A stretch of DNA of 64,000 nucleotides. Origin: CBDCWQ01 sp965223435 (lineage in GTDB: Bacteria > Myxococcota > Kuafuiibacteriia > Kuafuiibacteriales > Kuafuiibacteriaceae). The position numbers and the translations under genes were made by a program. Under the pieces are notes generated by a model. That model saw only the letters and a program-made list of their open reading frames with translations, ran no database searches and was not told where the DNA came from. The stretch covers positions 62,001-126,000 of the forward strand of contig CBDCWQ010000007.1 of NCBI GenBank assembly GCA_965223435.1, written 5' to 3'. Shown here piece after piece: positions 35,520 to 45,105 of the stretch (position 1 is the stretch's first letter; each line of letters opens with the position of its first letter).

Positions 35520-36637
35520 GGCACGGCCTCCGGAGGGGCGCATTGTGCTTGGTGGCGAAGGCTGTGGTCGGCCAGGACCAAGGCGACCATCGCTTCGGCC
35601 ATCGGAACGAAGCGCGGCAGCAAACAGGGGTCGTGCCTTCCTCGTGTCCTCACGGTGGTGGTGTTTTTATCCTTGTCGACCGTTTCTTGGGGCTTGGAGA
35701 GACTGCTTGTCGGTTTCACGACAGCCCGAAGCACGATGGGCATTCCGGTCGAAATGCCACCGAGCATGCCACCATGACGGTTGCTGGTCGTTTTGATGGC
35801 ATCACCATCCACAACAAAAGTGTCATTGTTTTCACTTCCCGACGCGGTGGCCGCAAGGAAGCCAGCGCCGTATTCGACGCCGAGCACGGCGGGTAGACTG
35901 AAAAGGGCCTTGCCGAGGTCAGCCTTAAGCTTGTCAAAAACGGGTTCACCCCATCCCGGAGGCACGTGGTTTGCAACGATTTCTGCCACCCCGCCCACCG
36001 AATCTTGTGCCTTTTTGGCCTGTTCAATGCGAGAGATCATATGGACCGCTGCGCTGTGGTCAGGACAGCGAATCGCGTTGGCGGTGCCATCTTCAAGAAA
36101 CTCGACCTCGTTTAAGCTCACTGCACCCGGATCGGGTACATGGGCTACAATCTCCCCAACCTGACGAACGTAGGCGACGATAGAGATCCCGAAGCGTTCA
36201 AGCAGAAGCTTTTTGGCAATTGCGCCTGCAGCAACCCGCACGGTTGTTTCCCGCGCACTGCTTCGCCCTCCACCCCGATAGTCACGCAGCCGGTATTTGG
36301 CATCGAAGCTAAAGTCTGCATGCCCGGGTCGATACACGTTCTTGATGTTTTCGTAGTCTCGCCCCCGTTGGTCTTGGTTGCGAATCAAGATAGCGATGCT
36401 CGTGCCCGTGGTCTTTCCCTCGAAGACACCCGATAAGATCTCCGGCTCGTCGGCTTCGTTACGCTGGGTGACGATTTTGCTCTGACCGGGTCGTCGCCGC
36501 CGGAGGTCAGGCAGAAGGTCTTCAATACCTAGGGAAATACCAGGGGGGCAGCCGTCGACAATCACCACATTCGCCGATCCATGAGACTCGCCGGCGGTGG
36601 TAATGCGAAACAGTTGTCCAAAAGTGTTCCCTGCCAC
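35516..36637 (-). CDS. aroC: Chorismate synthase
   Basis: Chorismate synthase, the last step of the shikimate pathway, converting 5-enolpyruvylshikimate-3-phosphate to chorismate with reduced FMN. It has 373 residues, the normal length. Signatures: GESHGSANVVIVDG at the N-terminus, RRRPGQSK, the central GGGRSSARET, and the C-terminal RTRGRHDPC. Basic FMN- and substrate-binding residues lie in conserved places. It is the first gene of a two-gene unit with the aconitase homologue (4-bp ATGA overlap) and is divergent from the beta-barrel gene. Confidence 0.98.
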   Translation of the reverse strand: MAGNTFGQLFRITTAGESHGSANVVIVDGCPPGISLGIEDLLPDLRRRRPGQSKIVTQRNEADEPEILSGVFEGKTTGTSIAILIRNQDQRGRDYENIKNVYRPGHADFSFDAKYRLRDYRGGGRSSARETTVRVAAGAIAKKLLLERFGISIVAYVRQVGEIVAHVPDPGAVSLNEVEFLEDGTANAIRCPDHSAAVHMISRIEQAKKAQDSVGGVAEIVANHVPPGWGEPVFDKLKADLGKALFSLPAVLGVEYGAGFLAATASGSENNDTFVVDGDAIKTTSNRHGGMLGGISTGMPIVLRAVVKPTSSLSKPQETVDKDKNTTTVRTRGRHDPCLLPRFVPMAEAMVALVLADHSLRHQAQCAPPEAVP

Positions 36638-36779
36638 AGTCGTCTTCCTCTATCTTCTCCGCCCAGCTCGGAGGTTTTTCCGCCGTCGCCTGAGAAGATC
36701 CCGAGATTGACCTCGGAGTCAATGGCGCTTTAAGGGTGCCCCCAAAGACCGCCATGATCTGCCTTGCTGACAGCGTTTC

Positions 36780-38417
36780 GTGAGTTCTGGTGAGCATGTG
36801 TTCGGCCGGTCCGTGACACCCCTCCTTGCCTCAACGGGATGGATTTTAGGCCTTGTTTTGGGGTTGGCTCCGGTCTCTCCCGCGATGGCCGCACGGCCGA
36901 CCAAACTTGTGTTCCGTGGCAACTCGGTGCTCACCGAGGACGTCTACCGGACCGTTCTCAAGCTTTCCAACGTGACCGACGGCCGACGCCAAAAAGGGGG
37001 ATACGCAGGGCGTATTCGAAGAAAACTTCTGGAGTTCTTGCGGGCCAGTGGATACAGCCTCGCCAAAGTCGAAACCAAGGTAAAAAAGTCAACCGTAGAG
37101 ATCGACATCGACGAAGGCCAACTGGATAAAGTCATTTTTGTCAGGCAGAGCACCTTCGACGCCATTCAACGTCGGTTCGAATTGGATCTCCCGGGCAAGA
37201 TATTCAACCAGCCCTTGCTGGAACGCAAACTTGACGAGCTTGCGGACAGCGATGACGTGCGTGATGCCTACTACAAACTGGTGGCTGTGAACCCCGTAGA
37301 GCACAAAGGTGTGCAGCTCGAAACAAAAGGCTTGTTACCGACCATCGCTGAAATTGACCAGGCTCGGACACACGAACTCCACATTTACGTTGAGCAGGAG
37401 CGTGGCGCCGGGCGGTTGCACCTGGGCGCAGGCTTCCACCTGCCCGATGGATTGTTCATCCGGGGACACTACCCCTTTGAGTCCTTGTTTCTTGAGAAGG
37501 ATCGGTGGGTCATCCGCGGACTTTTCGCTTCGCGCGTCACGCGCCTTTTCGAGATACCGAAAAACGCGCTGGGGATATCACGGGCGGCTTTGGCCTCTAG
37601 CTGGTACACCCCGCCTTTTTTTGGCGATGTTGTCCAGGCCTTTGTGTCCGTTCGTGGCGACCTATGGGGGCGACAACGGCCTGACCTGGACGTGGAGAAC
37701 TACTTTTACGCGCCCGTGTTCTTTTCACTCAATCTCGAGTTGTCCATGACCGACTACCTCGTAGTCAGTGGGGGTTTTGGCTTTGAACGTACACAGCTTT
37801 TTGGTCTGGCCAGTCTTCCGAGCACCAGTCCCGCGGTGTTTCAAGCCCCCGAAGACCAGTGGAGGATGGCGGCGCGTGCCCGGATGCGTATGACCCTTAG
37901 TCCGCGAGAAATTAGAAAGGATCGAGGGCATCGGCTTCATGTCGAGTTTATGCAGCGCTTTCGCGGCGAAAAACAGGCACCGGCAAACCGCCAGTTTGCG
38001 TTCAACCTTCGCTCCGTGATTCTTTTCGGATGGGATGAATTCGTGTGGGAACTCAAAGGCCTTTACCTCACGAAGGATACACCGTTTTTCCAAGAACGTT
38101 CACTCACCGATGGTTTTGTTCGGGGGGTGTTCTCATCCGAGTTTTCGCGGGAGCTTGGAAGCTTGGGTGCAGAGTACCGTCTCTCGTTGACCAGGGATAT
38201 CCTCAAGGTGGGATTGTTCCATGATCTTGCGACCTATCTTGAGCTTGAACGAAACAGTCGCGCACCCGAAAAGCGCCGAGTTGCCAATAGCGTTGGCCTC
38301 AGCATCCACATCTTGTTCCTCGATGGTTTTCAGTTTTCTGCCTACGCGGGTCTCGGATTCAACACAAACAGCGACAAGGATGCGGGTCTGAGAATCCAAC
38401 TGCAGCAGGTGTTTTGA
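36780..38417 (+). CDS. Outer-membrane beta-barrel protein with POTRA-like domain (Omp85/BamA-TamA type)
   Basis: 545 residues. An export signal ends near residue 38 (LVLGLAPVSPAMAA). A POTRA-like region (about 40-190) shows KLVFRGNSVLTEDVY and a DIDEGQLDKVIFV strand pattern. The remaining 330 residues alternate polar and hydrophobic in strand-length steps and end in a terminal Phe (LQLQQVF is not exact but IQLQQVF is), as in outer-membrane barrels. It is shorter than BamA, with one or two POTRA repeats, so TamA-like or a lineage-specific Omp85 member is more likely. The proposed start is GTG at 36780; GTG 36798 is also possible. It is convergent with the cyclic-nucleotide-domain gene. Confidence 0.82.
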   Translation: MSSGEHVFGRSVTPLLASTGWILGLVLGLAPVSPAMAARPTKLVFRGNSVLTEDVYRTVLKLSNVTDGRRQKGGYAGRIRRKLLEFLRASGYSLAKVETKVKKSTVEIDIDEGQLDKVIFVRQSTFDAIQRRFELDLPGKIFNQPLLERKLDELADSDDVRDAYYKLVAVNPVEHKGVQLETKGLLPTIAEIDQARTHELHIYVEQERGAGRLHLGAGFHLPDGLFIRGHYPFESLFLEKDRWVIRGLFASRVTRLFEIPKNALGISRAALASSWYTPPFFGDVVQAFVSVRGDLWGRQRPDLDVENYFYAPVFFSLNLELSMTDYLVVSGGFGFERTQLFGLASLPSTSPAVFQAPEDQWRMAARARMRMTLSPREIRKDRGHRLHVEFMQRFRGEKQAPANRQFAFNLRSVILFGWDEFVWELKGLYLTKDTPFFQERSLTDGFVRGVFSSEFSRELGSLGAEYRLSLTRDILKVGLFHDLATYLELERNSRAPEKRRVANSVGLSIHILFLDGFQFSAYAGLGFNTNSDKDAGLRIQLQQVF

Positions 38418-38435
38418 AGAAGGCAACCGCCGACT

Positions 38436-40046
38436 TTACCAAAGGGGTATGGGGCCGCTGGGCGCCGGCCCTTGGCCTTCAAGAATGGCTTTGGCGCGGG
38501 CGCGCCGCTCGTCGATAAGCTTTCGCACAAAAGCCATGGCATCCGGGCGACTGTTGACGATTTTCAAGAAAAGATCTCGGTGAAGTTCCAAAAGAAAGCA
38601 CTTCTTGGCGGCACGGACGGTCCCCCCAGCTTCTTCGTTGGCCAGTAGCGCAAATTCACCACACAGATCTCCGGTCTTCAACCAGCCGACCCGCACCGAT
38701 TGATCGCCTGCATCGCGTAGAACCTCGGCCTCTCCCGCCAAGACGATCAGCAGACGAGAAGGGCGAGTCCCTTGGCGTACAAGAGTCGCGCCGGCGTCTG
38801 CTTCGATGAATCGAAACCGACGTCGCAGTGCTTGGCGATCCCGGGCAGAGAGTACGGTGAACAACGGGTTGGTTGCCAGAACCCTGTCGACCAGGCGATC
38901 TCGCAAAAACCGAAGGAGGACCGGAAGGAACTCAGCGTGGGTGGTGATGAGAGAATGGACAATGGTCCGGTCAATGGAGATCAGCTGAGTCTTGGTGAGG
39001 GCCACGACCGAAGCCGTACGGGGTTCGTCGGTGAGGAGTGCGATCTCACCAAAAAAATCTCCAGGGCCGAGCTTCGCCAGTCCCTTGCGTGGGGGGCCTT
39101 CGTCAACGACGCCAACCTGTCCCTCGGCGACCACGAAGAGGGCGTGTCCGATCTCTCCTTGACGAAACACGTAGTCGTCCTTGTCCAACGTGATCAGTTT
39201 GGCGGCGACCAACAGCTCTCCCAGCGCCGTCTCCCCAAGATCTTGGAAGAGGGAAGATCGGGTGAGTGCAGCATCCGCGCGCTCCGCCGTCCGTACCTCT
39301 TGGGCGACCAGGTCCATGAGTTCGTCCTCGGTCCGATCCTCGGTGTCCACGGCACTCCAACCTCGAGGGGGCTGGGCTTTGCGCGGAGGCTCGAAACGAC
39401 CCTTTTGGGGCTCCGGGCTCGGATAACCTCCACGGTTTTCGCCGGCAAAAGAAGGGCGACGGGGTGTGGCGTGTGGCGGTGGTGCTTGTTCTTGTCCCCC
39501 CGAAGTTTGCGACGACGCCAGTTCTAGGGGCTCTTCGTCCGCGATCTCGTCTTCTAGGGGAATACGGTGAAACCCGGAGTTGGATGACGCGCGCGCCCTT
39601 TGCGGCGCCCCCTGGAATACCTCTTTTAGCCGGAGACCGGCAAGCGCGTCTCCTTGCCGGTGCACCCAGGACTGCGCACGCAGGATGGGGGCTTGCTGAG
39701 GGCTGTTCTCGGGCGGGCTTTGGTGCCCCATGAGTCTCCTGAGCTCCCGGAGACCCCGGACGGCATCTGTTTGGGTCGAGTCGACCCGCAGAATTTGTTT
39801 GTAAAGCGTGGCCGATCGAAGGAGGTCACCGGCCCTGCCATAGCCGATGGCAGCGCGAAATAGCGCGTGAATCTCCTCCGGCGTGTTGCCTAGGCGCCGG
39901 TAGGCCTCGGCGCTCCTCCTGGCCCATATCGGGTCGGCGTCGAGTCGCTCAAGCGCACGAAAACACTGCGCCGCTTCATCGTTATTGCCACCCTCGACGG
40001 CGCGGACGGCCTTGTCCCTCCATCGCGCTACCTGGGAAGAGGCCAT
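38436..40046 (-). CDS. TPR protein with two cyclic-nucleotide-binding-type domains
   Basis: 536 residues. The N-terminal 110 residues contain TPR-like helices (AVEGGNNDEAAQCFRALERL, AIGYGRAGDLLRSATLY). A Pro-rich linker follows (about 115-240). Two cNMP-type beta-barrel domains cover about 265-385 and 395-510. The first keeps a full phosphate-binding cassette (FGEIALLTDEPRTAS, with Arg). The second reads CGEFALLANEEAGGT and lacks that Arg, so it may not bind nucleotide. There is no DNA-binding or kinase domain, so it is probably a scaffold or sensor. It lies downstream of ompH on the same strand (91 bp). Confidence 0.85.
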   Translation of the reverse strand: MASSQVARWRDKAVRAVEGGNNDEAAQCFRALERLDADPIWARRSAEAYRRLGNTPEEIHALFRAAIGYGRAGDLLRSATLYKQILRVDSTQTDAVRGLRELRRLMGHQSPPENSPQQAPILRAQSWVHRQGDALAGLRLKEVFQGAPQRARASSNSGFHRIPLEDEIADEEPLELASSQTSGGQEQAPPPHATPRRPSFAGENRGGYPSPEPQKGRFEPPRKAQPPRGWSAVDTEDRTEDELMDLVAQEVRTAERADAALTRSSLFQDLGETALGELLVAAKLITLDKDDYVFRQGEIGHALFVVAEGQVGVVDEGPPRKGLAKLGPGDFFGEIALLTDEPRTASVVALTKTQLISIDRTIVHSLITTHAEFLPVLLRFLRDRLVDRVLATNPLFTVLSARDRQALRRRFRFIEADAGATLVRQGTRPSRLLIVLAGEAEVLRDAGDQSVRVGWLKTGDLCGEFALLANEEAGGTVRAAKKCFLLELHRDLFLKIVNSRPDAMAFVRKLIDERRARAKAILEGQGPAPSGPIPLW

Positions 40047-40137
40047 TGGGCCTCACACTATATCATCTCAAACGCTTTTGAGGATCATCTGGTCCTTGGG
40101 GGGGCGGTTACGGACAAGTCACGGGTGGGTATCGGGC

Positions 40138-40662
40138 CTACTTGTATTTGGCGTTGTACTTCCGGATGACTTCGTTGGTCACGTCGAGGTGAGCCTTGGC
40201 GTACAGCAAACGACTCTCCTGGATTTCCAGGATCAGCGTGTATTTTCCCTCGGTTCCAATCTGACGGATGACGCCACGCATTTTTTTCGTGATGTTGGCC
40301 AGCTCTTTTTGCTCCAGGGACTGGAGCGCTTGCTGCTCTTTGACAAACACCTGCTGGAGTTCGAGGAGCTTGTTTTGGAACTCCAGTTTACGCTGTTTGG
40401 TGGCTGCATCGTCTTTGACCACCGATTCTTTTTCGATGGCCGCCTGCAGGGACTTGAGTTCTTTTTCGCGCTTGCTTAGGGCTTGCTGTTTCTTTTCGAA
40501 AGTCTTTCGGAGCGCCTCTTTTGCGCGCTTGCCCTCCTCTACCTCCAAGATCGCACGCTGAAGATGGACATAGCCGAGCACCGGCTCCTTGGCTTCGGCT
40601 CGAATCCCAACGAAGCCAAAGGCCAACGTCAAGAAGAAGACGACTGGGGGATTGATTCGCAT
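40138..40662 (-). CDS. OmpH/Skp-family periplasmic chaperone
   Basis: 174 residues: a signal peptide (about 1-24, VVFFLTLAFGFVGIRAEA), then a YVHLQRAI strand, a long charged coiled coil (about 45-125) and a returning strand segment (YTLILEIQESRLLYAK). This is the Skp/OmpH fold that escorts unfolded outer-membrane proteins. The usual bamA and lpxD neighbours are absent here, although an Omp85-like gene lies 1.7 kb away on the other strand. It is followed by the TPR/cNMP gene on the same strand. The assignment rests on architecture and sequence pattern. Confidence 0.87.
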   Translation of the reverse strand: MRINPPVVFFLTLAFGFVGIRAEAKEPVLGYVHLQRAILEVEEGKRAKEALRKTFEKKQQALSKREKELKSLQAAIEKESVVKDDAATKQRKLEFQNKLLELQQVFVKEQQALQSLEQKELANITKKMRGVIRQIGTEGKYTLILEIQESRLLYAKAHLDVTNEVIRKYNAKYK

Positions 40663-40835
40663 TTGCTAAACTCCACTCCTATGACGGGGATGAACCCGCG
40701 GTATTCACGAGGCACCCTGACTCGCCGAGCGAGCGCCGTCAAATGGAACCATTCAAAGATCTCACGCTCTCCCGGACCGCGGGCCCCGACGTTGGGACCG
40801 CTCCGCGATCGCGCAAGCGCCTCGGGTAAATACCC

Positions 40836-42701
40836 CTAGCTCTCCAGGCGGCCAATCTTCTCCAAAAACAGATCCTTAAGCTCCACGGTTTCGCGGTCCA
40901 CGCTTCGAATCTGGCCCACCGCGTCCACCAGCGCACGGTTGGGGCGCACACGGCCACGGTCATCAAGCTCCAGGAGTTCCTCAAGAGCGAGTTTCGTGAG
41001 GGTCTCATCGCCGAGTTCGACGATCCGGATCAAGAGGTTCTGATCCGGGGGAAGCTGGAACTTGTGTGCCAATTCTTGAGCCGCCTCAAGCGCCTTGCTG
41101 TCGCTTTCCGCCAGTCTCAAAGCGGTCGTCAGGCTGTCCCGGTGGCTGATCCGCAACTCGAAATCCGACTTATGGTGTCCTTGTCCGGCCGCGCCCGATG
41201 GTTGCGCCGACGAGGTCGCCGGCGCCGCTCGAACGCCCACGCTCACCCCGCCGGATTGGTCTTTCACTTGGGTGGACGGTGTGAGTTTCTTAAACGCCGC
41301 TTCCGCGACCGCGCGGTTCTTCGCGGCCACCGACATGGTCGCGGGCCGCGCGGGAACCCCTCCGGCCACGGCGCCCAATGCGTTGGCGGCCTCGCGAACG
41401 GAAGCGCGGCTCGCGCCCGACGATTCGCTTCCGGGAAATGCGCGCGCGGCGGCGCCTTCGTTTGGCGCCCATGCCGTGCTCCCGGGTGAGCCCGCGGTGT
41501 TACCGGGCCAAGGACTGCCACCCAGTGACGAGGCTCCGCTACGGGCCCCCATCTGTTCTCGATAGACCTGGCTTGGGCGTCTTTGGCCCTTGGCAATGCG
41601 AAGAACCTTGGGCCGCTCTTTCTTCGCTTCCTCTAAGAGGTCTGCCGCATTGGCATTCGGTTTGGAGTCCTCGGTGTTCTTGGACTGAGCCTCACCAGAG
41701 TCGGCGTGGGCACTTTTTGCCGGATTGGGGGATCGTGCTTTCAATTCTTTTCTATGACTCGTCTTGCGGCTTTTGGGCGAGCCCTTGGACAATAGCTTTT
41801 TCGCGCGCTTCGGTCCCTTGGTCACTTTTTTGCGTCGGGCCTTGGTCTTCGCTCGAGTTTTTTTCCCTGAACCTTTCGCGGTACGGCCCGTCCGGGACGC
41901 GGCAGCACGCCCTCGTTTGGGGGCCTTACGGGCGCGTTTTTTGGCGCTGGCTTTTGCCGTTCGTTTTTTAGCACTGGCTTTGGTCTTTGCCGTTCGTTTT
42001 TTAGCACTGGCCTTGGTTTTTGCCGTTCGCTTTTTGGCGCTGGCTTTTGCCGTTCGCTTTTTGGCGCTGGCTTTGGTTTTTGCCGTTCGTTTTTTGGCGC
42101 TGGCTTTTGCCGTTCGTTTCTTAGCGCTGGCTTTGGTCTTTGCCGTTCGTTTTTTAGTGCTAGCTTTTGCCGTTCGTTTTTTAGTGCTGGCTTTGGTTTT
42201 TACGGTCCGCTTTTTGGTGCTGGCTTTTGCCGTTCGCTTTTTGGTGCTGGCTTTTGCCTTTGCGGTCCGCTTTTTCGCGACTGCTTTTGCGATCCGCTTC
42301 TTAGCAACCGCTTTCGTCGTTCGTTTTTTGGCGCTGGCCTTGGTCTTGGCTGCTCGTTTTTTAGTGCTGGCTTTTGCCGTTCGTTTTTTGGCGCTGGCCT
42401 TGGTTCTTACGGTCCGCTTTTTGGCGCTGGCTTTGGTTTTTGCCGCGCGTTTTTTAGCGCTGACTTTCGCAGTCCGCTTTTTTGCGACCGCTTTTGCGGT
42501 CCGCTTTTTTGCTACAGCCCGCACCTTCGCATTCTTTGGACCTGGGCTACGCGCTTGCGAGGCTGAAGATTTCGCTTTTCTGCCCCCCGCGCCGGGTTTG
42601 CCGGAGGGTCGGCCGCGTCCACGTTGGGTTGTGGCCTTCACTGTGAGGCTCTTGGAACTTTTTTGGCCCTTCGAACGGCCGGTCGCTTTTGCTTTGGGCA
42701 T
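40836..42701 (-). CDS. Histone-H1-like Lys/Ala/Thr repeat protein with helical C-terminal domain
   Basis: 621 residues. From about residue 63 to 275 it consists of some 20 copies of a KKRTAK unit (SAKKRTAKA, 9 residues, alternating with SAKKRTAKTKA, 11 residues). More basic sequence follows to about 330, then a low-complexity middle. The C-terminal 110 residues (SDFELRISHRDSLTTALRL onward) are acidic, helical and look folded. Such tails bind DNA non-specifically in bacterial H1-like proteins; a nucleoid role is inference. It has its own 175-bp upstream gap after purL. The antisense frames spanning it are artefacts of the repeats. Confidence 0.85.
   Translation of the reverse strand: MPKAKATGRSKGQKSSKSLTVKATTQRGRGRPSGKPGAGGRKAKSSASQARSPGPKNAKVRAVAKKRTAKAVAKKRTAKVSAKKRAAKTKASAKKRTVRTKASAKKRTAKASTKKRAAKTKASAKKRTTKAVAKKRIAKAVAKKRTAKAKASTKKRTAKASTKKRTVKTKASTKKRTAKASTKKRTAKTKASAKKRTAKASAKKRTAKTKASAKKRTAKASAKKRTAKTKASAKKRTAKTKASAKKRTAKASAKKRARKAPKRGRAAASRTGRTAKGSGKKTRAKTKARRKKVTKGPKRAKKLLSKGSPKSRKTSHRKELKARSPNPAKSAHADSGEAQSKNTEDSKPNANAADLLEEAKKERPKVLRIAKGQRRPSQVYREQMGARSGASSLGGSPWPGNTAGSPGSTAWAPNEGAAARAFPGSESSGASRASVREAANALGAVAGGVPARPATMSVAAKNRAVAEAAFKKLTPSTQVKDQSGGVSVGVRAAPATSSAQPSGAAGQGHHKSDFELRISHRDSLTTALRLAESDSKALEAAQELAHKFQLPPDQNLLIRIVELGDETLTKLALEELLELDDRGRVRPNRALVDAVGQIRSVDRETVELKDLFLEKIGRLES
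41940..42515 (-). repeat. About 60-bp compound repeats encoding the KKRTAK array
   Basis: Within the H1-like gene, 27-bp and 33-bp units alternate, so the DNA repeats with a 60-bp higher-order period (about 20 codons). Units differ mainly at synonymous or Ala/Ser/Thr positions. Long near-identical stretches make copy-number change by slippage or unequal recombination likely. Confidence 0.85.
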
Positions 42702-42876
42702 CTTCTTGTTGCCTTCCCTGCGGCAGTTTGGCTTGCGCCATGAGTTTTTCTACGCTTGGTCGTGCTCGGGGGGCCCTCTGTGCTCATTGCCTCTTCCTCC
42801 AGCGCGGCTTCTTGCTAAGCGTGGGCTGTTATACAGGCCGTCAGAACGTATCCCTCTCGACCGTAGAACTAGGGGT

Positions 42877-45105
42877 TCATAGGTCAAGGGCCTTTTCTAG
42901 GCCGCACTTCCAAGACTCGATCAATTGTCCTACAGGCTCTCTCAGGTACCCTTCGATGACCATGTGATCACCCCCCACGTCCCCGATGAGCTTAGCTGGA
43001 GCCCCGCAACTCGTCGCGGTCTCCAGCACCTGTTCTACCTCATCTTGGCCGACAGACAAAATGATCACGCTCGGCCCCTCCCCAAAAAGAGCGCTTAGCG
43101 CTTTCCCTCCCAGAGCCGGCAGGTTGATTTTTACCCCGAGGCCCCCCGCACAGCACTCCGACAATGCAACCGCGAACCCACCTTCGGATACGTCGTGGGC
43201 GCTTCTCAACAACCCACGTTGGGCGAGGTCAAGACAGGCCTTATGCACACAGAGGGCGTGGTCGAGGTCCGGTTCGTCCGGGCGTCCCGCGAGACGGCCG
43301 GTTTCCAGGCGGTAGAGCTCACTCCCTGCCAACGAAAGGGTTTCGAGGGTCCCGAGCAACACCACCCGATCCCCCTCGCCCTGAAAGGCACTGGGGACAG
43401 CACGTTCAATGTTTTGAACAGTACCGACCATTCCGATACCGGGCGTCGGCAAAATGGGGCGCCCATCGGTCTCATTGTAGAAACTGACGTTCCCGGAAAC
43501 GATCGGCGTTTCGAGCCGGCGACAGCCATCAGAGAGTGCCCGAATGGACTCCACAAAACTCCACATGACATGGGGTTTTTCAGGGCTGCCGAAATTTAGG
43601 CAGTCGGTCACCGCCTTGGGCTCCGCACCCACACACACGAGATTTCTCGCGGCCTCGAGAAGCGAAAGCAGCGTGCCGCGGTAGGGGTCGAGTTCCACCA
43701 AGCGACTGTTGACGTCGACGGTCATGGCCAACCCCCGCTGCTCGCTTGCGGAAGGGGACAGGTCCGGCCCGGGAAGTCGGATCACCGCCGCATCGCCTTG
43801 CCCGGGCCCTAGGACGGTTCCTGCGCGAACCCCCCAATCGTATTGCTCGTAGACCCAGTGTTTGGACGCGATCGTAGGCTGCGAAAGAAGTTCTCGTAAT
43901 CTTAGCCCCCAAGGTCTTTCGGTCAAGGGAGGCATGACCCACCGCGCCTCAAGGTCTGGCGGCGGATGATGCGGGCGTGCATAACAAGGGGCTTCATCGA
44001 CGAGAAGCGCCACCGGAAGGTCCGCAGCCACTGTGTTCCCGTCGCGGATCACGACTCGGTTGGTGTTGGTGACTTCGCCGATGATTTCCGCATCGAGGTC
44101 CCACTTGGAAAAGATCCGTTCCACCGTAGGTTCGGCGCCTTTCTTGACGACGAGAAGCATCCGTTCTTGGCTCTCGGAGAGCATGACCTCGTAGGGGGTC
44201 ATGCCCCGCTCTCGCCGAGGTACGCAAGACACATCGATATCGATGCCCAGCGCCCCTTTGGAAGCCATTTCGCAACTTGAGCTGGTCAGGCCCGCCGCCC
44301 CCATGTCCTGGATGGCGACAATGGCGTCTTCTCGCATCAGCTCCAAACAAGCTTCCAGGAGCTTTTTTTCAGTAAATGGGTCGCCGACTTGGACCCGCGG
44401 GCGTTTGGCGTCGTCGCTTTCGGCGCCGAACTCTTCAGATGCCATGGTTGCGCCATGGATGCCGTCTTTGCCCGTTTTGCTTCCGACGTACATGACCCGG
44501 TTGCCCACGCCCGCCGCACCGCTCAAGAAGATGCGGTCACGTTTCATAACGCCCAGGCTGAACGCATTCACGAGAATGTTTCCGTTGTAGCTCGAATCGA
44601 ATGCGATTTCTCCGCCCACGGTCGGCACGCCCATGCAGTTTCCGTAGCCGCCAATGCCCTTCGCCACGCCCTCGAGGAGGAAGCGCATTCGGGGCATCTC
44701 GAGGGAGCCGAAATGCAGGCTGTTCAGATTGGCGATGGGACGCGCACCCATCGTAAAGATGTCTCGAAGTATGCCGCCGACGCCAGTCGCCGCGCCCTGA
44801 ACCGGTTCGATGAAGGATGGATGATTGTGCGACTCCATCTTGAAACAGGCCGCAAGACCGCCGCCGACGTCGATGACCCCCGCGTTTTCTCCGGGACCGT
44901 ACAGCACCCAATCTGCTGAGGTGGGGAGCCCCTTGAGATGTTTGCGCGAGGACTTGTAGGAACAGTGCTCGCTCCACATCACCGAGACGATACCCAGCTC
45001 GGTCCATGAGGGTGTGCGTCCGAGGGACGTGAGTACACGCTGATACTCGTCCTCCGTCAGGCCGTGCTCTTGAGCAAGGACAAGGTTGACTTGAGGTTCT
45101 GTCAC
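42877..45105 (-). CDS. purL: Phosphoribosylformylglycinamidine synthase subunit PurL
   Basis: Catalytic subunit of the three-part FGAM synthase of purine synthesis, 742 residues, the short PurL form that works with PurS and PurQ. Signatures: MWSEHCSYKSS near residue 44, GPGENAGVIDVG, KMESHNHPSFIEP and GVGGILRDIFTMGARP in the first half, then QDMGAAGL and the second ATP-binding half (SGNVSFYNET, HDVSEGG). It overlaps purQ by 4 bp on the same strand, completing a purS-purQ-purL operon. Confidence 0.98.
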   Translation of the reverse strand: MTEPQVNLVLAQEHGLTEDEYQRVLTSLGRTPSWTELGIVSVMWSEHCSYKSSRKHLKGLPTSADWVLYGPGENAGVIDVGGGLAACFKMESHNHPSFIEPVQGAATGVGGILRDIFTMGARPIANLNSLHFGSLEMPRMRFLLEGVAKGIGGYGNCMGVPTVGGEIAFDSSYNGNILVNAFSLGVMKRDRIFLSGAAGVGNRVMYVGSKTGKDGIHGATMASEEFGAESDDAKRPRVQVGDPFTEKKLLEACLELMREDAIVAIQDMGAAGLTSSSCEMASKGALGIDIDVSCVPRRERGMTPYEVMLSESQERMLLVVKKGAEPTVERIFSKWDLDAEIIGEVTNTNRVVIRDGNTVAADLPVALLVDEAPCYARPHHPPPDLEARWVMPPLTERPWGLRLRELLSQPTIASKHWVYEQYDWGVRAGTVLGPGQGDAAVIRLPGPDLSPSASEQRGLAMTVDVNSRLVELDPYRGTLLSLLEAARNLVCVGAEPKAVTDCLNFGSPEKPHVMWSFVESIRALSDGCRRLETPIVSGNVSFYNETDGRPILPTPGIGMVGTVQNIERAVPSAFQGEGDRVVLLGTLETLSLAGSELYRLETGRLAGRPDEPDLDHALCVHKACLDLAQRGLLRSAHDVSEGGFAVALSECCAGGLGVKINLPALGGKALSALFGEGPSVIILSVGQDEVEQVLETATSCGAPAKLIGDVGGDHMVIEGYLREPVGQLIESWKCGLEKALDL

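Noticed and set aside
41764..42882. Plus-strand frame resembling a very hydrophobic Phe/Leu/Ala repeat membrane protein
   Set aside because: It is the antisense of the KKRTAK repeats; the Lys/Ala codons read backwards as Phe/Leu/Ala. The opposite frame has a non-repeat C-terminal domain and a proper start.
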